The notes: generated by a model not told the origin, from the sequence alone. Positions 24,121 to 32,718 are shown, counted from the first letter of the stretch. The stretch is DNA of 64,000 nt from Hydrogenophaga sp. PAMC20947 (GCF_004795855.1 NZ_CP039252.1:4588001-4652000); one strand, 5' to 3'. Translations and numbers: made by a program.

Positions 24121-24558
24121 TCAATCCTTTGTCGCGCGTTGGCGCACTTGCTCGATATACGCCTGTCCATCGGGTGGGCGCCCGGCACGCTGGCTCTCCC
24201 ACAACATGCGGCCCAGGCATTCCATTACCTCGTGGTGAGCGGCGTGCAAGTCGCCGCGTCGGGCCGTGAGCAGCTCCACAGCCTGGCGGATGCCTGCGGG
24301 CTGATCGATGCTGCATTGTTCGCTGATGGACAGGTGCATGGACAGGTGCAAAAAGGGGTTTTCTTGCCCCTCCGGGGCGGGCTCACCGACGCGGGCCAGC
24401 GCCGAATCCACATCGGCCAATTCGGCATGGTGTTCAGGATGCTCAGCGATCCATTGGTGCGCCAGCGTCTCGATCGCTTCCATGGGTTCTTTGCCCGTGC
24501 CCTTGGAATAGACCGTGCAGAAAAAGCGCCGAACATCGGCTTGGGAGGGATTGAACAT
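24121..24558 (-). CDS. DUF1841 family protein
   Basis: Soluble protein of 145 residues with no known function. It starts MFNPSQADVRRFFCTVY at 24558, the typical N-terminus of DUF1841; an in-frame upstream start at 24585 lacks support. Conserved blocks visible are 'HPEHHAEL', 'NPFLHLSMHLSISEQ' and a histidine-containing helix 'AAHHEVMECLGRMLWE'. The many histidines and acidic residues could bind metal, but nothing establishes this. It is transcribed toward the cytochrome c4 terminator and diverges from the thiolase gene. The family is widespread in Betaproteobacteria. Confidence 0.85.
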   Translation of the reverse strand: MFNPSQADVRRFFCTVYSKGTGKEPMEAIETLAHQWIAEHPEHHAELADVDSALARVGEPAPEGQENPFLHLSMHLSISEQCSIDQPAGIRQAVELLTARRGDLHAAHHEVMECLGRMLWESQRAGRPPDGQAYIEQVRQRATKD

Positions 24559-24670
24559 GCGTTGATTGTCCCGCAAGTGAGCCAACCTTTGCCCGGGTTT
24601 GGGTACAGTGGAAGCGAGTCAAGTTGCGGCGAGGTCACTCGCCCAACGCCATCAACATTTGGAGACCCCG

Positions 24671-25873
24671 ATGAACCAGGCCTACATTTGCGACGCGATT
24701 CGCACCCCATTTGGCCGCTATGGCGGAGCGTTGTCCGGTGTGCGCACCGACGATCTGGGCGCCATTCCGCTCAGGGCCTTGATGGCCCGCAACCCGGGGG
24801 TGGACTGGGAGAGCGTGACCGACGTGCTCTACGGTTGTGCCAACCAGGCCGGCGAAGACAACCGCAACGTGGCCCACATGGCCAGTCTGCTGGCCGGTCT
24901 GCCGATTGCGGTGCCCGGCGCCACGATCAACCGCCTGTGCGGATCGGGGCTGGATGCGGTGGGCAGTGCCGCGCGCGCGATCAAGGCAGGCGAAGCGGGG
25001 CTGATGATCGCCGGCGGCGTGGAAAGCATGAGCCGCGCGCCGTTTGTGATGCCCAAAGCCGAAGCCGCTTTCAGTCGGGCCAATGCGGTGTACGACACCA
25101 CGATCGGGTGGCGCTTCATCAACAAGCTGATGAAGGCGCAATACGGTGTGGACTCCATGCCCGAGACGGCGGAAAACGTGGCGACCGATTACAGAATTGA
25201 ACGCGAGGCACAGGACCGCATGGCTTTTGCCAGTCAGATGAAGGCGGTGGCCGCGATCAAAGCCGGTCATCTGGCGCGCGAGATCACGCCCGTGAGCATT
25301 GCGCAGCGCAAGGGCGATCCCGTGGTGGTGGATACAGATGAGCACCCCCGTGAGACCAGCCTGGAAGCGCTGGCCAAATTGAAAGCGATTGTGAAGCTCG
25401 AGGGCACCGTGACCGCCGGCAACGCCAGTGGCGTGAACGATGGGGCATGCGCCTTGTTGCTCGCTGACGAAGCCAGCGCCGCAAAAAATGGCCTGACACC
25501 AAAAGCCCGTGTGGTGGGCATGGCCACAGCGGGCGTTGCTCCCCGCATCATGGGCATGGGCCCGGCGCCCGCCACGCAGAAGGTGCTGGCGCTCACCGGT
25601 TTGTCGCTGAAAGACCTCGATGTGATCGAGCTCAACGAAGCTTTCGCTGCTCAGGGCCTGGCGGTGTTGCGGACCTTGGGTTTGCAGGACGAAGACGAAC
25701 GTGTCAACGCCTGGGGTGGTGCCATTGCGCTGGGGCACCCGCTGGGCGCCAGCGGTGCGCGGCTCGCCACCACGGCGGTCAACCGCCTGCACGCCACGGG
25801 CGGGCGTTATGCGTTGTGCACCATGTGCATTGGCGTGGGGCAGGGCATTGCGCTGGTGCTGGAAAGGGTGTGA
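24671..25873 (+). CDS. pcaF: 3-oxoadipyl-CoA thiolase
   Basis: Thiolase of 400 residues that cleaves 3-oxoadipyl-CoA to succinyl-CoA and acetyl-CoA, the last step of the beta-ketoadipate or phenylacetate routes. The acylated Cys90 sits in 'NRLCGSGLDAVGSAARAI', His356 in 'GGAIALGHPLGASGAR', and Cys386 in 'CTMCIGVGQG', completing the thiolase active site. The N-terminus 'AYICDAIRTPFGRYGGALS' and the 'LYGCANQAGEDNRNVA' segment are characteristic of the PcaF/PaaJ group rather than PhaA. No other genes of the pathway are adjacent, so the exact route is uncertain. The stop overlaps the next gene's start. Confidence 0.9.
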   Translation: MNQAYICDAIRTPFGRYGGALSGVRTDDLGAIPLRALMARNPGVDWESVTDVLYGCANQAGEDNRNVAHMASLLAGLPIAVPGATINRLCGSGLDAVGSAARAIKAGEAGLMIAGGVESMSRAPFVMPKAEAAFSRANAVYDTTIGWRFINKLMKAQYGVDSMPETAENVATDYRIEREAQDRMAFASQMKAVAAIKAGHLAREITPVSIAQRKGDPVVVDTDEHPRETSLEALAKLKAIVKLEGTVTAGNASGVNDGACALLLADEASAAKNGLTPKARVVGMATAGVAPRIMGMGPAPATQKVLALTGLSLKDLDVIELNEAFAAQGLAVLRTLGLQDEDERVNAWGGAIALGHPLGASGARLATTAVNRLHATGGRYALCTMCIGVGQGIALVLERV

Positions 25874-26391
25874 CCAGCTGGCAGGTGCAGCGACTGGTGC
25901 CGGCGCATGCGGCGGTCTACCAGGCGCTGCGCTTGCGCGGGTTGAAAGAGCATCCGGAGGCGTTTACTTCCAGCCACGAAGAAGACCTGGCACGTCCTCT
26001 GGACGCCGCTGAGGCGCGTTTGACGGACTCGCCAGCGTTGCCGCACGACGCGTTTTTCGGCGGCTGGCGGTCGAATCAGTTGATTGGCGTGGTGGGCATG
26101 CAGGGGCGCTACCGGCAGAAAGAGCGCCACACGGCCACCGTGGTCGGCCTGTTTGTTGTGGCAGAAGCCCGTGGGCTTGGTGTCGGTGACGCATTGATGC
26201 AGGCCCTGTTGAGGCATGCCCGCCATTGCTCCGCTTTGCGCCAACTCGATTTGACAGTGACTGCTGGCAATGACCCTGCCCGTCAACTCTACGAACGGTT
26301 GGGTTTTTGTGTCTGGGGTGTCTATCCGGATGCGGTGTGTGTGAACGGTGTTTACGCCGACAAGGTGCATCTGGCATTGCCCTTGCGCTGA
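25870..26391 (+). CDS. GNAT family N-acetyltransferase
   Basis: Acetyltransferase of 173 residues. The GTG at 25870 overlaps the thiolase stop by 4 bases (GTGA), so the pair is translationally coupled. The acetyl-CoA site is in 'VAEARGLGVGDALMQALL' (motif A, R-x-x-G-x-G/A), followed by motif B 'LTVTAGNDPARQLYERLGFCVWG' near 130-155, both classical for GNAT. The acceptor substrate cannot be predicted. Coupling to a thiolase that produces acetyl-CoA is suggestive but may only reflect compact packing. It converges on the TRIC channel gene with 1 base between stops. Confidence 0.86.
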   Translation: MTSWQVQRLVPAHAAVYQALRLRGLKEHPEAFTSSHEEDLARPLDAAEARLTDSPALPHDAFFGGWRSNQLIGVVGMQGRYRQKERHTATVVGLFVVAEARGLGVGDALMQALLRHARHCSALRQLDLTVTAGNDPARQLYERLGFCVWGVYPDAVCVNGVYADKVHLALPLR

Positions 26392-26392
26392 C

Positions 26393-27040
26393 TCAATCCT
26401 CCCAGGCAGGCAGCTCCCAGCGGCGCCACAGCGCCAGCCCGCGCAGTCCGGCGGTGACGCTGACGCAGGCCAGCAGCGCCAGCCAGCCCGGCGCGGCCAC
26501 TTGCCAAAGACCGACATAAACCCAACCGCCGGCGAAAGCGCAAATGGTGAAGGGCCGGTGGCCGTGGAACGCCGAGGGGATCTGGTTGCAGACCACGTCG
26601 CGCAACACACCACCAAAAACGCCCGTGATCACGCCCATGAGCACCGCCACGATGCCAGGCAAATCCAGCAGCAGGGCCTGGTGGGTGCCTGTGGCGGCAA
26701 AAAGACCCAGGCCCAGGGCGTCTGGCACCTGGATCGCCCTTTCCGTGAGCTCAAAGTGCCGGTGCCGCAAAAAGGCCATCGCAAGCACACACAGCGCCAG
26801 CACCCCCCAGAGCATTTCCACGTGTTGAACCCAGAAAAAAGGGCGTTGATCCAGCAGCAGATCGCGCAGCGTGCCCCCGCCAAAAGCGGTCAGGAATCCC
26901 ACCACGCAAACGCCCACGGCATCCAGCCGTTTGCGGGCAGCCTCTATGATGCCGGCCAAAGCAAACGCTGCAGTGGCTGCGAGTTCGACGACCAGGCGCA
27001 GTGTTTCGCCCCAGAATTGCACTTTATCCATGCGGTCCAT
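26393..27040 (-). CDS. TRIC cation channel family protein
   Basis: Membrane protein of 215 residues (UPF0126/TRIC, YadS-like), forming trimeric monovalent-cation channels in the prokaryotic relatives studied. Seven hydrophobic helices fit two three-helix repeats plus one. The two signature glycine-rich loops are 'FLTAFGGGTLRDLLLDQRPFFW' (about 48-69) and 'VITGVFGGVLRDVVCNQIP' (about 135-153), each with G-x-G-G-x-x-R-D. The family also appears in databases as glycine transporter, from earlier work. It diverges from the TSUP gene with 20 bases between starts. Confidence 0.88.
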   Translation of the reverse strand: MDRMDKVQFWGETLRLVVELAATAAFALAGIIEAARKRLDAVGVCVVGFLTAFGGGTLRDLLLDQRPFFWVQHVEMLWGVLALCVLAMAFLRHRHFELTERAIQVPDALGLGLFAATGTHQALLLDLPGIVAVLMGVITGVFGGVLRDVVCNQIPSAFHGHRPFTICAFAGGWVYVGLWQVAAPGWLALLACVSVTAGLRGLALWRRWELPAWED

Positions 27041-27060
27041 TGTCGCCGCGCTGATAACCC

Positions 27061-27810
27061 ATGACCCTCATCACCGATCCATTCTTCTATGCCGTGGCCA
27101 TTCCCGCCGTGTTGTTGCTGGGCGTGAGCAAGAGCGGATTTGGTGCTGGCTTTGGTTCGCTGGCCGTGCCCATGATGGCGCTGGCGATCAGCGTGCCGCA
27201 GGCGGCGGCCATTCTGATGCCTGTGTTGCTGGTGATGGATGTGCTGGGCATGGCCGCATTTCGCAAAGAGGTGGACCGGCGTTTGCTGGCTTTCATGCTG
27301 CCGTTTGGCCTGATCGGTACGCTGGTGGGCACCGCGCTGTTCAAGCTTCTGGACGCCCATCTGGTGGCGGGCATGGTGGGCGTGGTCACCTTGCTGTTCC
27401 TGGCGCAGAGGCTGGCCTTTCCGCCGCGGCCCGACCAGCCGCCGCCCCCCCGCTGGCTGGGCGCCCTGCTCACGGTTCTCTCCGGCTTCACCAGTTTCAT
27501 CGCCCACGCCGGTGGACCGCCCGTGAACGCCTACGTGATTCCTTTGCGCCTCTCGCCGCTGGTGTTTACAGGGACGCTGGCCTACTTTTTCTTTTTCATC
27601 AACCTCTCCAAGTGGATCCCCTACGCCTGGTTGGGGCTGCTGGACGGGCGCAATTTCCTCACGTCTCTGGCGCTCCTGCCTTTGGCGCCGCTCGGGGTCT
27701 GGATCGGTGTTCGCATTGCCCATCGGATCAAACCCGAACTGTTTTATCGCCTGATCTACGCTGGGATGTTGCTGACCGGCATCAAGCTGGTCTGGGATGC
27801 TTGGGGATAA
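27061..27810 (+). CDS. TSUP family transporter (TauE/SafE type)
   Basis: Inner-membrane permease of 249 residues with about 8 hydrophobic helices. The TSUP signature is seen twice: 'VSKSGFGAGFGSLAVPMMAL' near 20-40 and 'LSGFTSFIAHAGGPPVNAYV' near 139-158. Family members export sulfite, sulfoacetate or related organosulfur anions, or import them. Nothing nearby (no sulfite oxidase or taurine genes) fixes the substrate here. The gene stands between the divergent TRIC gene and a ParA gene 66 bases downstream. Confidence 0.87.
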   Translation: MTLITDPFFYAVAIPAVLLLGVSKSGFGAGFGSLAVPMMALAISVPQAAAILMPVLLVMDVLGMAAFRKEVDRRLLAFMLPFGLIGTLVGTALFKLLDAHLVAGMVGVVTLLFLAQRLAFPPRPDQPPPPRWLGALLTVLSGFTSFIAHAGGPPVNAYVIPLRLSPLVFTGTLAYFFFFINLSKWIPYAWLGLLDGRNFLTSLALLPLAPLGVWIGVRIAHRIKPELFYRLIYAGMLLTGIKLVWDAWG

Positions 27811-27876
27811 CATGGGCCACTGCTGCTGGGGCTGGCGCCTCAGTGCTTTGCCCGGAATCAAAAATCGGAGGTCGGT

Positions 27877-28494
27877 ATGCCCGTGGTGGTGATTGCGAAT
27901 CCCAAAGGAGGGGTGGGGAAGTCGACCCTGTCCACCAACGTGGCGGGTTACTACGCCAGCCAGGGTCACGGTGTGATGCTGGGCGATGCCGACCGCCAGC
28001 AATCTTCGGCTTTGTGGCTCCAGTTGCGGCCCCCGGCGGCCCGCCCCATCAAGTCCTGGGATGTCTCGCCCGACCTGATTGCCCGCCCCCCGCGCGACAC
28101 CACCCACGTGGTGCTGGACACCCCCGCAGGACTCCACGGCTGGCGGTTCAAGGATGTGCTCAAGATGGCCAACAAAATTCTGGTGCCATTGCAACCCAGT
28201 ATTTTTGATATCTATGCCACCCGGGCATTTCTAGACGAGCTCGCCGACTCGCGCCACGCTGGCAGCGTTGAGATCGGTATCGTGGGCATGCGGGTTGACG
28301 CGCGCACCATCGCGGCCGACAAACTGCGTGAATTTGTCGAGAGCCTGGGGTTGCCGGTGCTGGGGTATCTGCGGGACACCCAAAACTACATCCACCTGGC
28401 CGCGCGTGGCCTCACTCTGTTCGATGTCGCGCCCAGCCGTGTGGAAAAGGATCTTCAGCAGTGGCAAGTGATTCGCCACTGGCTGGACCACTGA
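27877..28494 (+). CDS. ParA/MinD family ATPase (orphan)
   Basis: Deviant Walker ATPase of 205 residues. The P-loop is KGGVGKST at 10-17 (signature Lys), switch I is in 'GDADRQQSS', and switch II 'VVLDTPAG' near 90. It is shorter than chromosomal Soj/ParA and lacks the N-terminal DNA-binding extension. No ParB gene or parS-like repeats lie near. Orphan ParA proteins of this size position cargo such as cellulose synthase, flagella or chemosensory arrays, or segregate plasmids. Which applies is unknown. A ribosome site (GGAGG) lies about 5 bases before the ATG. Confidence 0.88.
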   Translation: MPVVVIANPKGGVGKSTLSTNVAGYYASQGHGVMLGDADRQQSSALWLQLRPPAARPIKSWDVSPDLIARPPRDTTHVVLDTPAGLHGWRFKDVLKMANKILVPLQPSIFDIYATRAFLDELADSRHAGSVEIGIVGMRVDARTIAADKLREFVESLGLPVLGYLRDTQNYIHLAARGLTLFDVAPSRVEKDLQQWQVIRHWLDH

Positions 28495-28581
28495 CACCAT
28501 CAGGGCGCGCGCAGGTGGGCGGACCCAACTGTCGCCGTGCCGACAACGGTGCGGCGCTGTCTGGGTCTAGAGTCGAGCTCT

Positions 28582-29037
28582 ATGAAAATTTTTCAAACGC
28601 TGGCCGAGGTGGCCGCCTGTGTGGGCCAGGAAGTGGCTGTGAGCGACTGGATTGAGGTCACTCAGGAGCGGGTCAACCAGTTTGCCGAAGCCACGGGCGA
28701 TCACCAGTGGATCCACGTCGATCCCGAGCGCGCCAAGGCGGGACCTTTTGGTGCACCAATCGCCCACGGCTTCCTGACGCTGTCGATGCTGCCCGTCTTC
28801 TTTGCGTCTTCGTTCAAGGTCGAGGAAACCCGCATGGGCGTCAACTACGGTCTGAACAAAGTGCGCTTCACGGCCCCCGTGCCCGTGGGCAGCCGCTTGC
28901 GTGCGCGCATGACGCTGCTTCAAACGCAGCCCATCGACCAAGGCGGCATGCAGATGACCTGGTCGGTTGTGGTGGAGCGGGAAGGGTCGGACAAGCCGGT
29001 CTGTGTGGCTGAATCGCTGGCGCGCCACTACCCCTGA
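28582..29037 (+). CDS. MaoC-like (R)-specific enoyl-CoA hydratase
   Basis: Single hot-dog-fold hydratase of 151 residues. The hydratase-2 motif is nearly complete: 'FAEATGDHQWIHVDPERAKAGPFGAPIAHG' region, with catalytic Asp40 and His45. It would hydrate trans-2-enoyl-CoA to (R)-3-hydroxyacyl-CoA, for fatty-acid or polyhydroxyalkanoate metabolism. The N-terminal start MKIFQTL at 28582 matches relatives; an in-frame upstream start has no ribosome site. It stands alone on the plus strand between ParA and a convergent hypothetical gene. Confidence 0.9.
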   Translation: MKIFQTLAEVAACVGQEVAVSDWIEVTQERVNQFAEATGDHQWIHVDPERAKAGPFGAPIAHGFLTLSMLPVFFASSFKVEETRMGVNYGLNKVRFTAPVPVGSRLRARMTLLQTQPIDQGGMQMTWSVVVEREGSDKPVCVAESLARHYP

Positions 29038-29129
29038 AGCTGCGCACTGAGGTGGTATTACGGGCCGATGGGCCCGTAGGCGGCCGGAAAACCCGTGGGG
29101 CAGACGAAAAGTCAGGCCGCTGGGCAGCC

Positions 29130-29453
29130 CTACTTGATCTTGGCCAGGTGCCGTGGCTCCAGCCAGCCTTCAAAGACATTCCGCAGGCCGTTGATGCGGG
29201 TCACCGCCGCGCTTTGGCTGTGGTGGTGCGAAATGATCTGGTAAGCATCGTTGCGCAACAACCATAGTTCCTGAGCGTTTTTTGCGCCTGAAATTTTGTG
29301 GCGCAAACGCTCCGTCTGCAAGCTCTCACAATCCTCAATGCTCTGCAACAGGGCAGATCGAATGCCTTGCAAATCGCGCAGGCTGGCGACCTTGCGGCTT
29401 TTGGCGCCAGGCTGAAAGGTGTTGAGCACCAGGCGGGTCAACGTGGCAAGCAT
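29130..29453 (-). CDS. Hypothetical protein, 107 residues
   Basis: Predicted cytoplasmic protein of 107 residues, not recognised. It begins MLATLTRLVLNTFQPGAKSRK and contains a probably helical middle with 'LQGIRSALLQSIEDCESLQTERLRHKI' and a C-terminal 'NGLRNVFEGWLEP'. There is no signal peptide, metal motif or nucleotide motif. The frame stays open further upstream to 29726, but that part is out-of-frame overlap with trmL and has the low-complexity look of a shadow frame. Same strand as trmL, about 100 bases downstream of it, so it may share its transcript. Composition agrees with a real Betaproteobacterial gene. Confidence 0.6.
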   Translation of the reverse strand: MLATLTRLVLNTFQPGAKSRKVASLRDLQGIRSALLQSIEDCESLQTERLRHKISGAKNAQELWLLRNDAYQIISHHHSQSAAVTRINGLRNVFEGWLEPRHLAKIK

Positions 29454-29553
29454 GCAAATCCTTGGGTAGCGTGGGCCTGGGCGAAGCGGGAGGGGTCCAG
29501 ATGGGCCAGCAATGGAACGCGGCCGTCCATGGAAGCAGCAAGATGTGTGTGAT

Positions 29554-30027
29554 TCATGAGGCCACCTCGGCAAAGCCCAGTTGTCGCCAGGCTTCGAACA
29601 CCACAACAGCCACAGCATTCGACAGGTTGAGGCTGCGTTGCCCGGCGCACATGGGCAGGCGTATGCGTTGGCCGTCGCTAAAGTGCTCGCGCACCGCCTC
29701 GGGAAGCCCCTGGGTTTCCGATCCAAACACCAGCCAGTCGCCTGCCTGAAAGCGCGTTTCGTAGACGCTCACGCTGCCCCGGGTGGTGCAGGCAAACATG
29801 CGAAGGGGGTCGGGGCGGGTCGTTTCCAGGAACGCTGACCAATCAGCGTGTTTTTCAAGCTTGGCGTATTCGTGGTAATCCAGTCCGGCTCGGCGCATCT
29901 GCTTGTCGTCCATCGAAAACCCCAAGGGTTCGATCAAGTGGAGATCGCAGCCCGTGTTGGCACTCAACCGGATCACATTTCCAGTGTTGGGCGGGATTTC
30001 GGGGGCAACGAGAACGATGTGGAACAT
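29554..30027 (-). CDS. trmL: tRNA (cytidine(34)-2'-O)-methyltransferase
   Basis: SPOUT-class methyltransferase of 157 residues that 2'-O-methylates the wobble base of tRNA-Leu isoacceptors. It starts MFHIVLVAPEIPPNTGNVIR, the almost invariant TrmL N-terminus, so I place the start at 30027 and not further upstream. The knot that binds S-adenosylmethionine is visible as 'LVFGSETQGLP' (about 99-109) and 'IRLPMCAGQRSLNLSNAVAVV' region (about 123-143). A substrate, tRNA-Leu(CAA), is encoded in this window at 51.6 kb. The 170 bases upstream hold no gene. Confidence 0.93.
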   Translation of the reverse strand: MFHIVLVAPEIPPNTGNVIRLSANTGCDLHLIEPLGFSMDDKQMRRAGLDYHEYAKLEKHADWSAFLETTRPDPLRMFACTTRGSVSVYETRFQAGDWLVFGSETQGLPEAVREHFSDGQRIRLPMCAGQRSLNLSNAVAVVVFEAWRQLGFAEVAS

Positions 30028-30355
30028 GAAGTCGAAATGGCAGGGATGAAGGCGGGTTGTCTGAGGTTCGTCCAGAGGCACCCCGCCGGTGACCGGCTGG
30101 GCTCGTGATCTTTCGGGGCCATCGCTGGGCGGGGCCACGCACTTCGCGGCCCAAGGCTGCCGCCCCGCCGTGCCTGGATTGGCCGGTTGGCGCTTCGCCA
30201 TGCCAACGCCATGCCTCGCTAGGCGGGAGTCTTGTTGTGTCGCTTTTTGGCAACTATCTGTTATGTATATGCTCCCTGTCTGGCCGGCATGATACCCCCC
30301 ATTTGTGGGGAAATTGTGTCGACCCTATGCTCGTTTGCCCTTAAGCAACTTGCGT

Positions 30356-31090
30356 TCATCTGGGGGCTGGCGTTCTGGCCAGCACCACCGCGCTGACCCT
30401 GCAGGCACCGGCAGCCATGAGGGCATGGGCCGCGCTGCGCAGCGTGGTTCCGGTGGTGCTCACGTCGTCCACCAGCACCACAATCGCACCCTTCAGCCGA
30501 CCTGCGTGCCTGTCGTGCGCATTGAACGCTGTTTTCAGGTTCAGGGTGCGATGTTTTTTGTCCAGCCGGTGCTGGTCTGGGCCGTCTCCCTTGCGTTCCA
30601 GGGCATCCGGCACAGCAGGGCCGCTGGCCTTTCCCACGCCCTGGCGCAAAGCTTTGACCAGCTCCCAGGCTTGGTTGTATCCCCGTTGTGCCAGGCGGTC
30701 GCGCGAAACCGGAATCGGGACGATGAGATCGGCCCGGCACAGCAGATCGGTGGCCCCAGGTGCCTTCAGCATCAGTGCGGCCAATGGGCCGGCCAGGCCC
30801 GGTTCTTCGCGAAACTTGAACCGGGCAATCAGATCATCCCAGGGATAGGCGTAGTCCACTGCCGCCACGCAGGCGCTCAGCACGGGGCCACCAGGTCGGG
30901 TCAGGCATTCCCCGCAGCGTGTGGTGTCGCCAGTCAGCGGGCGTGCACAGGTGTGACAACGCACCCGAGAAGGTGCGTGCCGAGCCACGCACCGGTCACA
31001 GACAGGCTGGGCGGGCCAGCGGTGGCAGATCTGGCAGGTGCCAGGCAGGCGTTGCAAGGGGCGGGCAAGGCATTGGGATACGTTCCACAT
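30356..31090 (-). CDS. ComF family phosphoribosyltransferase-like protein
   Basis: ComF/GntX-type protein of 244 residues. The N-terminus has a zinc-finger-like series of cysteines: CQICH..., CDRC, CHTC and CGEC between about residues 20 and 64. The C-terminus holds a phosphoribosyltransferase fold with the PRPP motif 'VVLVDDVSTTGTTLRSAA' (about 205-222). ComF is needed for DNA uptake in competent bacteria, where it works with PriA; in other bacteria its role is less clear. It diverges from the BioC-like gene with only 23 bases between starts, so promoters must overlap coding sequence. Confidence 0.9.
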   Translation of the reverse strand: MWNVSQCLARPLQRLPGTCQICHRWPAQPVCDRCVARHAPSRVRCHTCARPLTGDTTRCGECLTRPGGPVLSACVAAVDYAYPWDDLIARFKFREEPGLAGPLAALMLKAPGATDLLCRADLIVPIPVSRDRLAQRGYNQAWELVKALRQGVGKASGPAVPDALERKGDGPDQHRLDKKHRTLNLKTAFNAHDRHAGRLKGAIVVLVDDVSTTGTTLRSAAHALMAAGACRVSAVVLARTPAPR

Positions 31091-31113
31091 GGGAGGTCAA
31101 TATACTGGCGGCC

Positions 31114-32025
31114 GTGACAACTGCCCAAATTTCATCTGAGAATGCTGTTCCTGGTCTGGACCCAACCGCCGCTGAGAGGTGGGCGCAGTTCTCGCCCTCG
31201 ACCTCGCCCTGGTTGCATGAAGAAATCGCGCGCCGCATGGTGGACCGCTTGCAGTGGTTCAAGGCCTTGCCGACGAGTTGGTTGCACTGGGAGCCGGTAC
31301 GGGGCGGCCTGGAGGCGCACCAGCGCTTGCGCGAAGTGCTGCCAGTAGCCGAGTGCCTGATCCATGCGCAAGACGCTGCGCTGGCCCAGCGGGCCACGCG
31401 TGAGCCTGCCCAGCGGTCCTGGAATCCGGCCCGGTGGCGCAGGGCCAGTCAACCGGCCGCCGCCGAGCCCGACCGGCAGGTGGCCATGGTCTGGGCCAAT
31501 ATGGCGCTGCACCATGTAGCCCAACCCATGGGCCTCCTGAAGCAATGGCATCAAAGCGTGGACACCCATGGGTTTCTCATGTTTTCCTGCTTGGGGCCTG
31601 ATTCGTTGCGCGAGTTGCGCGATGTGTTTGCTGCCGAAGGCTGGCCCGCGCCGTCTCATTCCTTCACCGATATGCACGATTGGGGCGACATGCTGGTGGC
31701 TTGTGGGTTCGCCGAGCCCGTGATGGACATGGAACGCATCACCCTGTCTTACAGCACACCGATGGCGATGCTGGACGAGTTGCGCGGTCTGGGGCGCAAC
31801 CTCAACGTTTCGCGTTTTCAGGGCTTGCGCTCCAGGGCTTGGCGCGATGCCTTGTGTGCGGCCATTGAGCAACGGGGAGCCCGCGGCGAAGATGGGCGCC
31901 TTATTCTGACGTTTGAAGTGGTCTACGGCCACGCTTACAAGCCGGTGCCGCGGGTACCACTGGGTCCCAACCAAACCGTCTCGATGGACGACATGCGCGC
32001 CATGCTGCAGGCGGGGCGCCGCTGA
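31114..32025 (+). CDS. BioC-like protein lacking the SAM-binding motif
   Basis: Protein of 303 residues related to malonyl-ACP O-methyltransferases. The C-terminal half follows BioC ('MVWANMALHHVAQPMGLLKQW', 'GFLMFSCLGPDSLRELRDVF', 'FTDMHDWGDMLVACGFAEPVMDME', 'LRGLGRNL'). The N-terminal glycine-rich SAM motif I is not there: the region reads 'TSWLHWEPVRGGLEAHQRL', without GxGxG. It may therefore be a non-catalytic relative. The GTG at 31114 is the best start seen, but its ribosome site is poor (GGAGG 17 bases upstream). No other biotin genes are nearby, so biotin synthesis is only a family-based guess. Confidence 0.7.
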   Translation: MTTAQISSENAVPGLDPTAAERWAQFSPSTSPWLHEEIARRMVDRLQWFKALPTSWLHWEPVRGGLEAHQRLREVLPVAECLIHAQDAALAQRATREPAQRSWNPARWRRASQPAAAEPDRQVAMVWANMALHHVAQPMGLLKQWHQSVDTHGFLMFSCLGPDSLRELRDVFAAEGWPAPSHSFTDMHDWGDMLVACGFAEPVMDMERITLSYSTPMAMLDELRGLGRNLNVSRFQGLRSRAWRDALCAAIEQRGARGEDGRLILTFEVVYGHAYKPVPRVPLGPNQTVSMDDMRAMLQAGRR

Positions 32026-32140
32026 GGCGCCTGTCTGGCCCGACAGGTCGGTGAGTTGCGGGTCAAAACCGGCAGCCCTTGCCCCGCCTCGATCCACCTG
32101 GGAATCCCGCCGCGTCAGGAAAACAGGGCGCGCTGGCCGC

Positions 32141-32159
32141 TACAATTGACATAAATCAA
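32141..32159 (+). promoter_or_regulatory. -10-like hexamer overlapping an FNR-type palindrome
   Basis: TTGACATAAATCAA (32146-32159) matches TTGAT-N4-ATCAA except for one base. TACAAT (32141-32146), a near-consensus -10, abuts it. It lies about 75 bases before the DUF2244 ATG. Placement just after a -10 resembles the sites at 23249 and 32782. Confidence 0.55.
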
Positions 32160-32232
32160 TCTCTTCCGGGTATTTCCCCTGCTCGACCTTGTCGCGCCTG
32201 TTGGTGCAGGGCAAGGTCTTTCTAGGTGAGGC

Positions 32233-32718
32233 ATGGCGATGGACAGTCGAAACATCCCCCGTCTGGGCACCGAGTCTGGCGATGGCGTTCACTGGTTGTT
32301 GCGTCCGAACTGCTCGGTGTCGCCAGTTCAGCTGGGCTGGGTCTTTGGATGGCTCAGTCTGGTGTCGTTGGCGGTGGCTGGTTTTTTCTGGTCCATGGGC
32401 GCCACTTTGGTGCTGCCCTTCACGGCGTTGGAGCTGGTGGCGGTGGCCACGGCGTTTCTGGTGTATGCCCGTCACGCGACCGACCGTGAGAGCATCCGCC
32501 TGGCGGGTGGGTGGCTGGTGGTGGAGCAAGAACTGGCGGGCAAGATCCGCCGGTGCGAGTTTTCCAGCTTCGCGGTCCAGATTGAACCCCGCCTGGGCAG
32601 GGGCGGTCTGATCGAGGTGCGTGGAGGGGGTGAGGCGGTGCAGGTGGGGCGTTTCCTGCGGGCGGATCAGAGGCCGGCTTTGGCCAACGAGATTCGCCGT
32701 GCACTGCAACGGTTTTGA
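32233..32718 (+). CDS. DUF2244 membrane protein
   Basis: Protein of 161 residues with two transmembrane helices (about 34-54 and 58-79) and a soluble C-terminal beta-rich domain ('WLVVEQELAGKIRRCEFSSFAVQIEP'). This matches DUF2244, commonly encoded next to cytochrome c oxidase genes; it lies 100 bases upstream of coxB on the same strand. Its biochemical role is not established, and an accessory role in oxidase assembly or membrane integration is inferred from context. Two ATG codons (32233, 32239) are possible starts. A near-consensus FNR-type site lies upstream. Confidence 0.85.
   Translation: MAMDSRNIPRLGTESGDGVHWLLRPNCSVSPVQLGWVFGWLSLVSLAVAGFFWSMGATLVLPFTALELVAVATAFLVYARHATDRESIRLAGGWLVVEQELAGKIRRCEFSSFAVQIEPRLGRGGLIEVRGGGEAVQVGRFLRADQRPALANEIRRALQRF

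Noticed and set aside
24635..25792. A 385-residue minus-strand frame opposite the thiolase
   Set aside because: Shadow of a well-supported gene; no motifs or ribosome site.
30028..30201. N-terminal extension of trmL
   Set aside because: The in-frame extension is Pro/Arg-rich and unlike TrmL; the conserved N-terminus starts at 30027.
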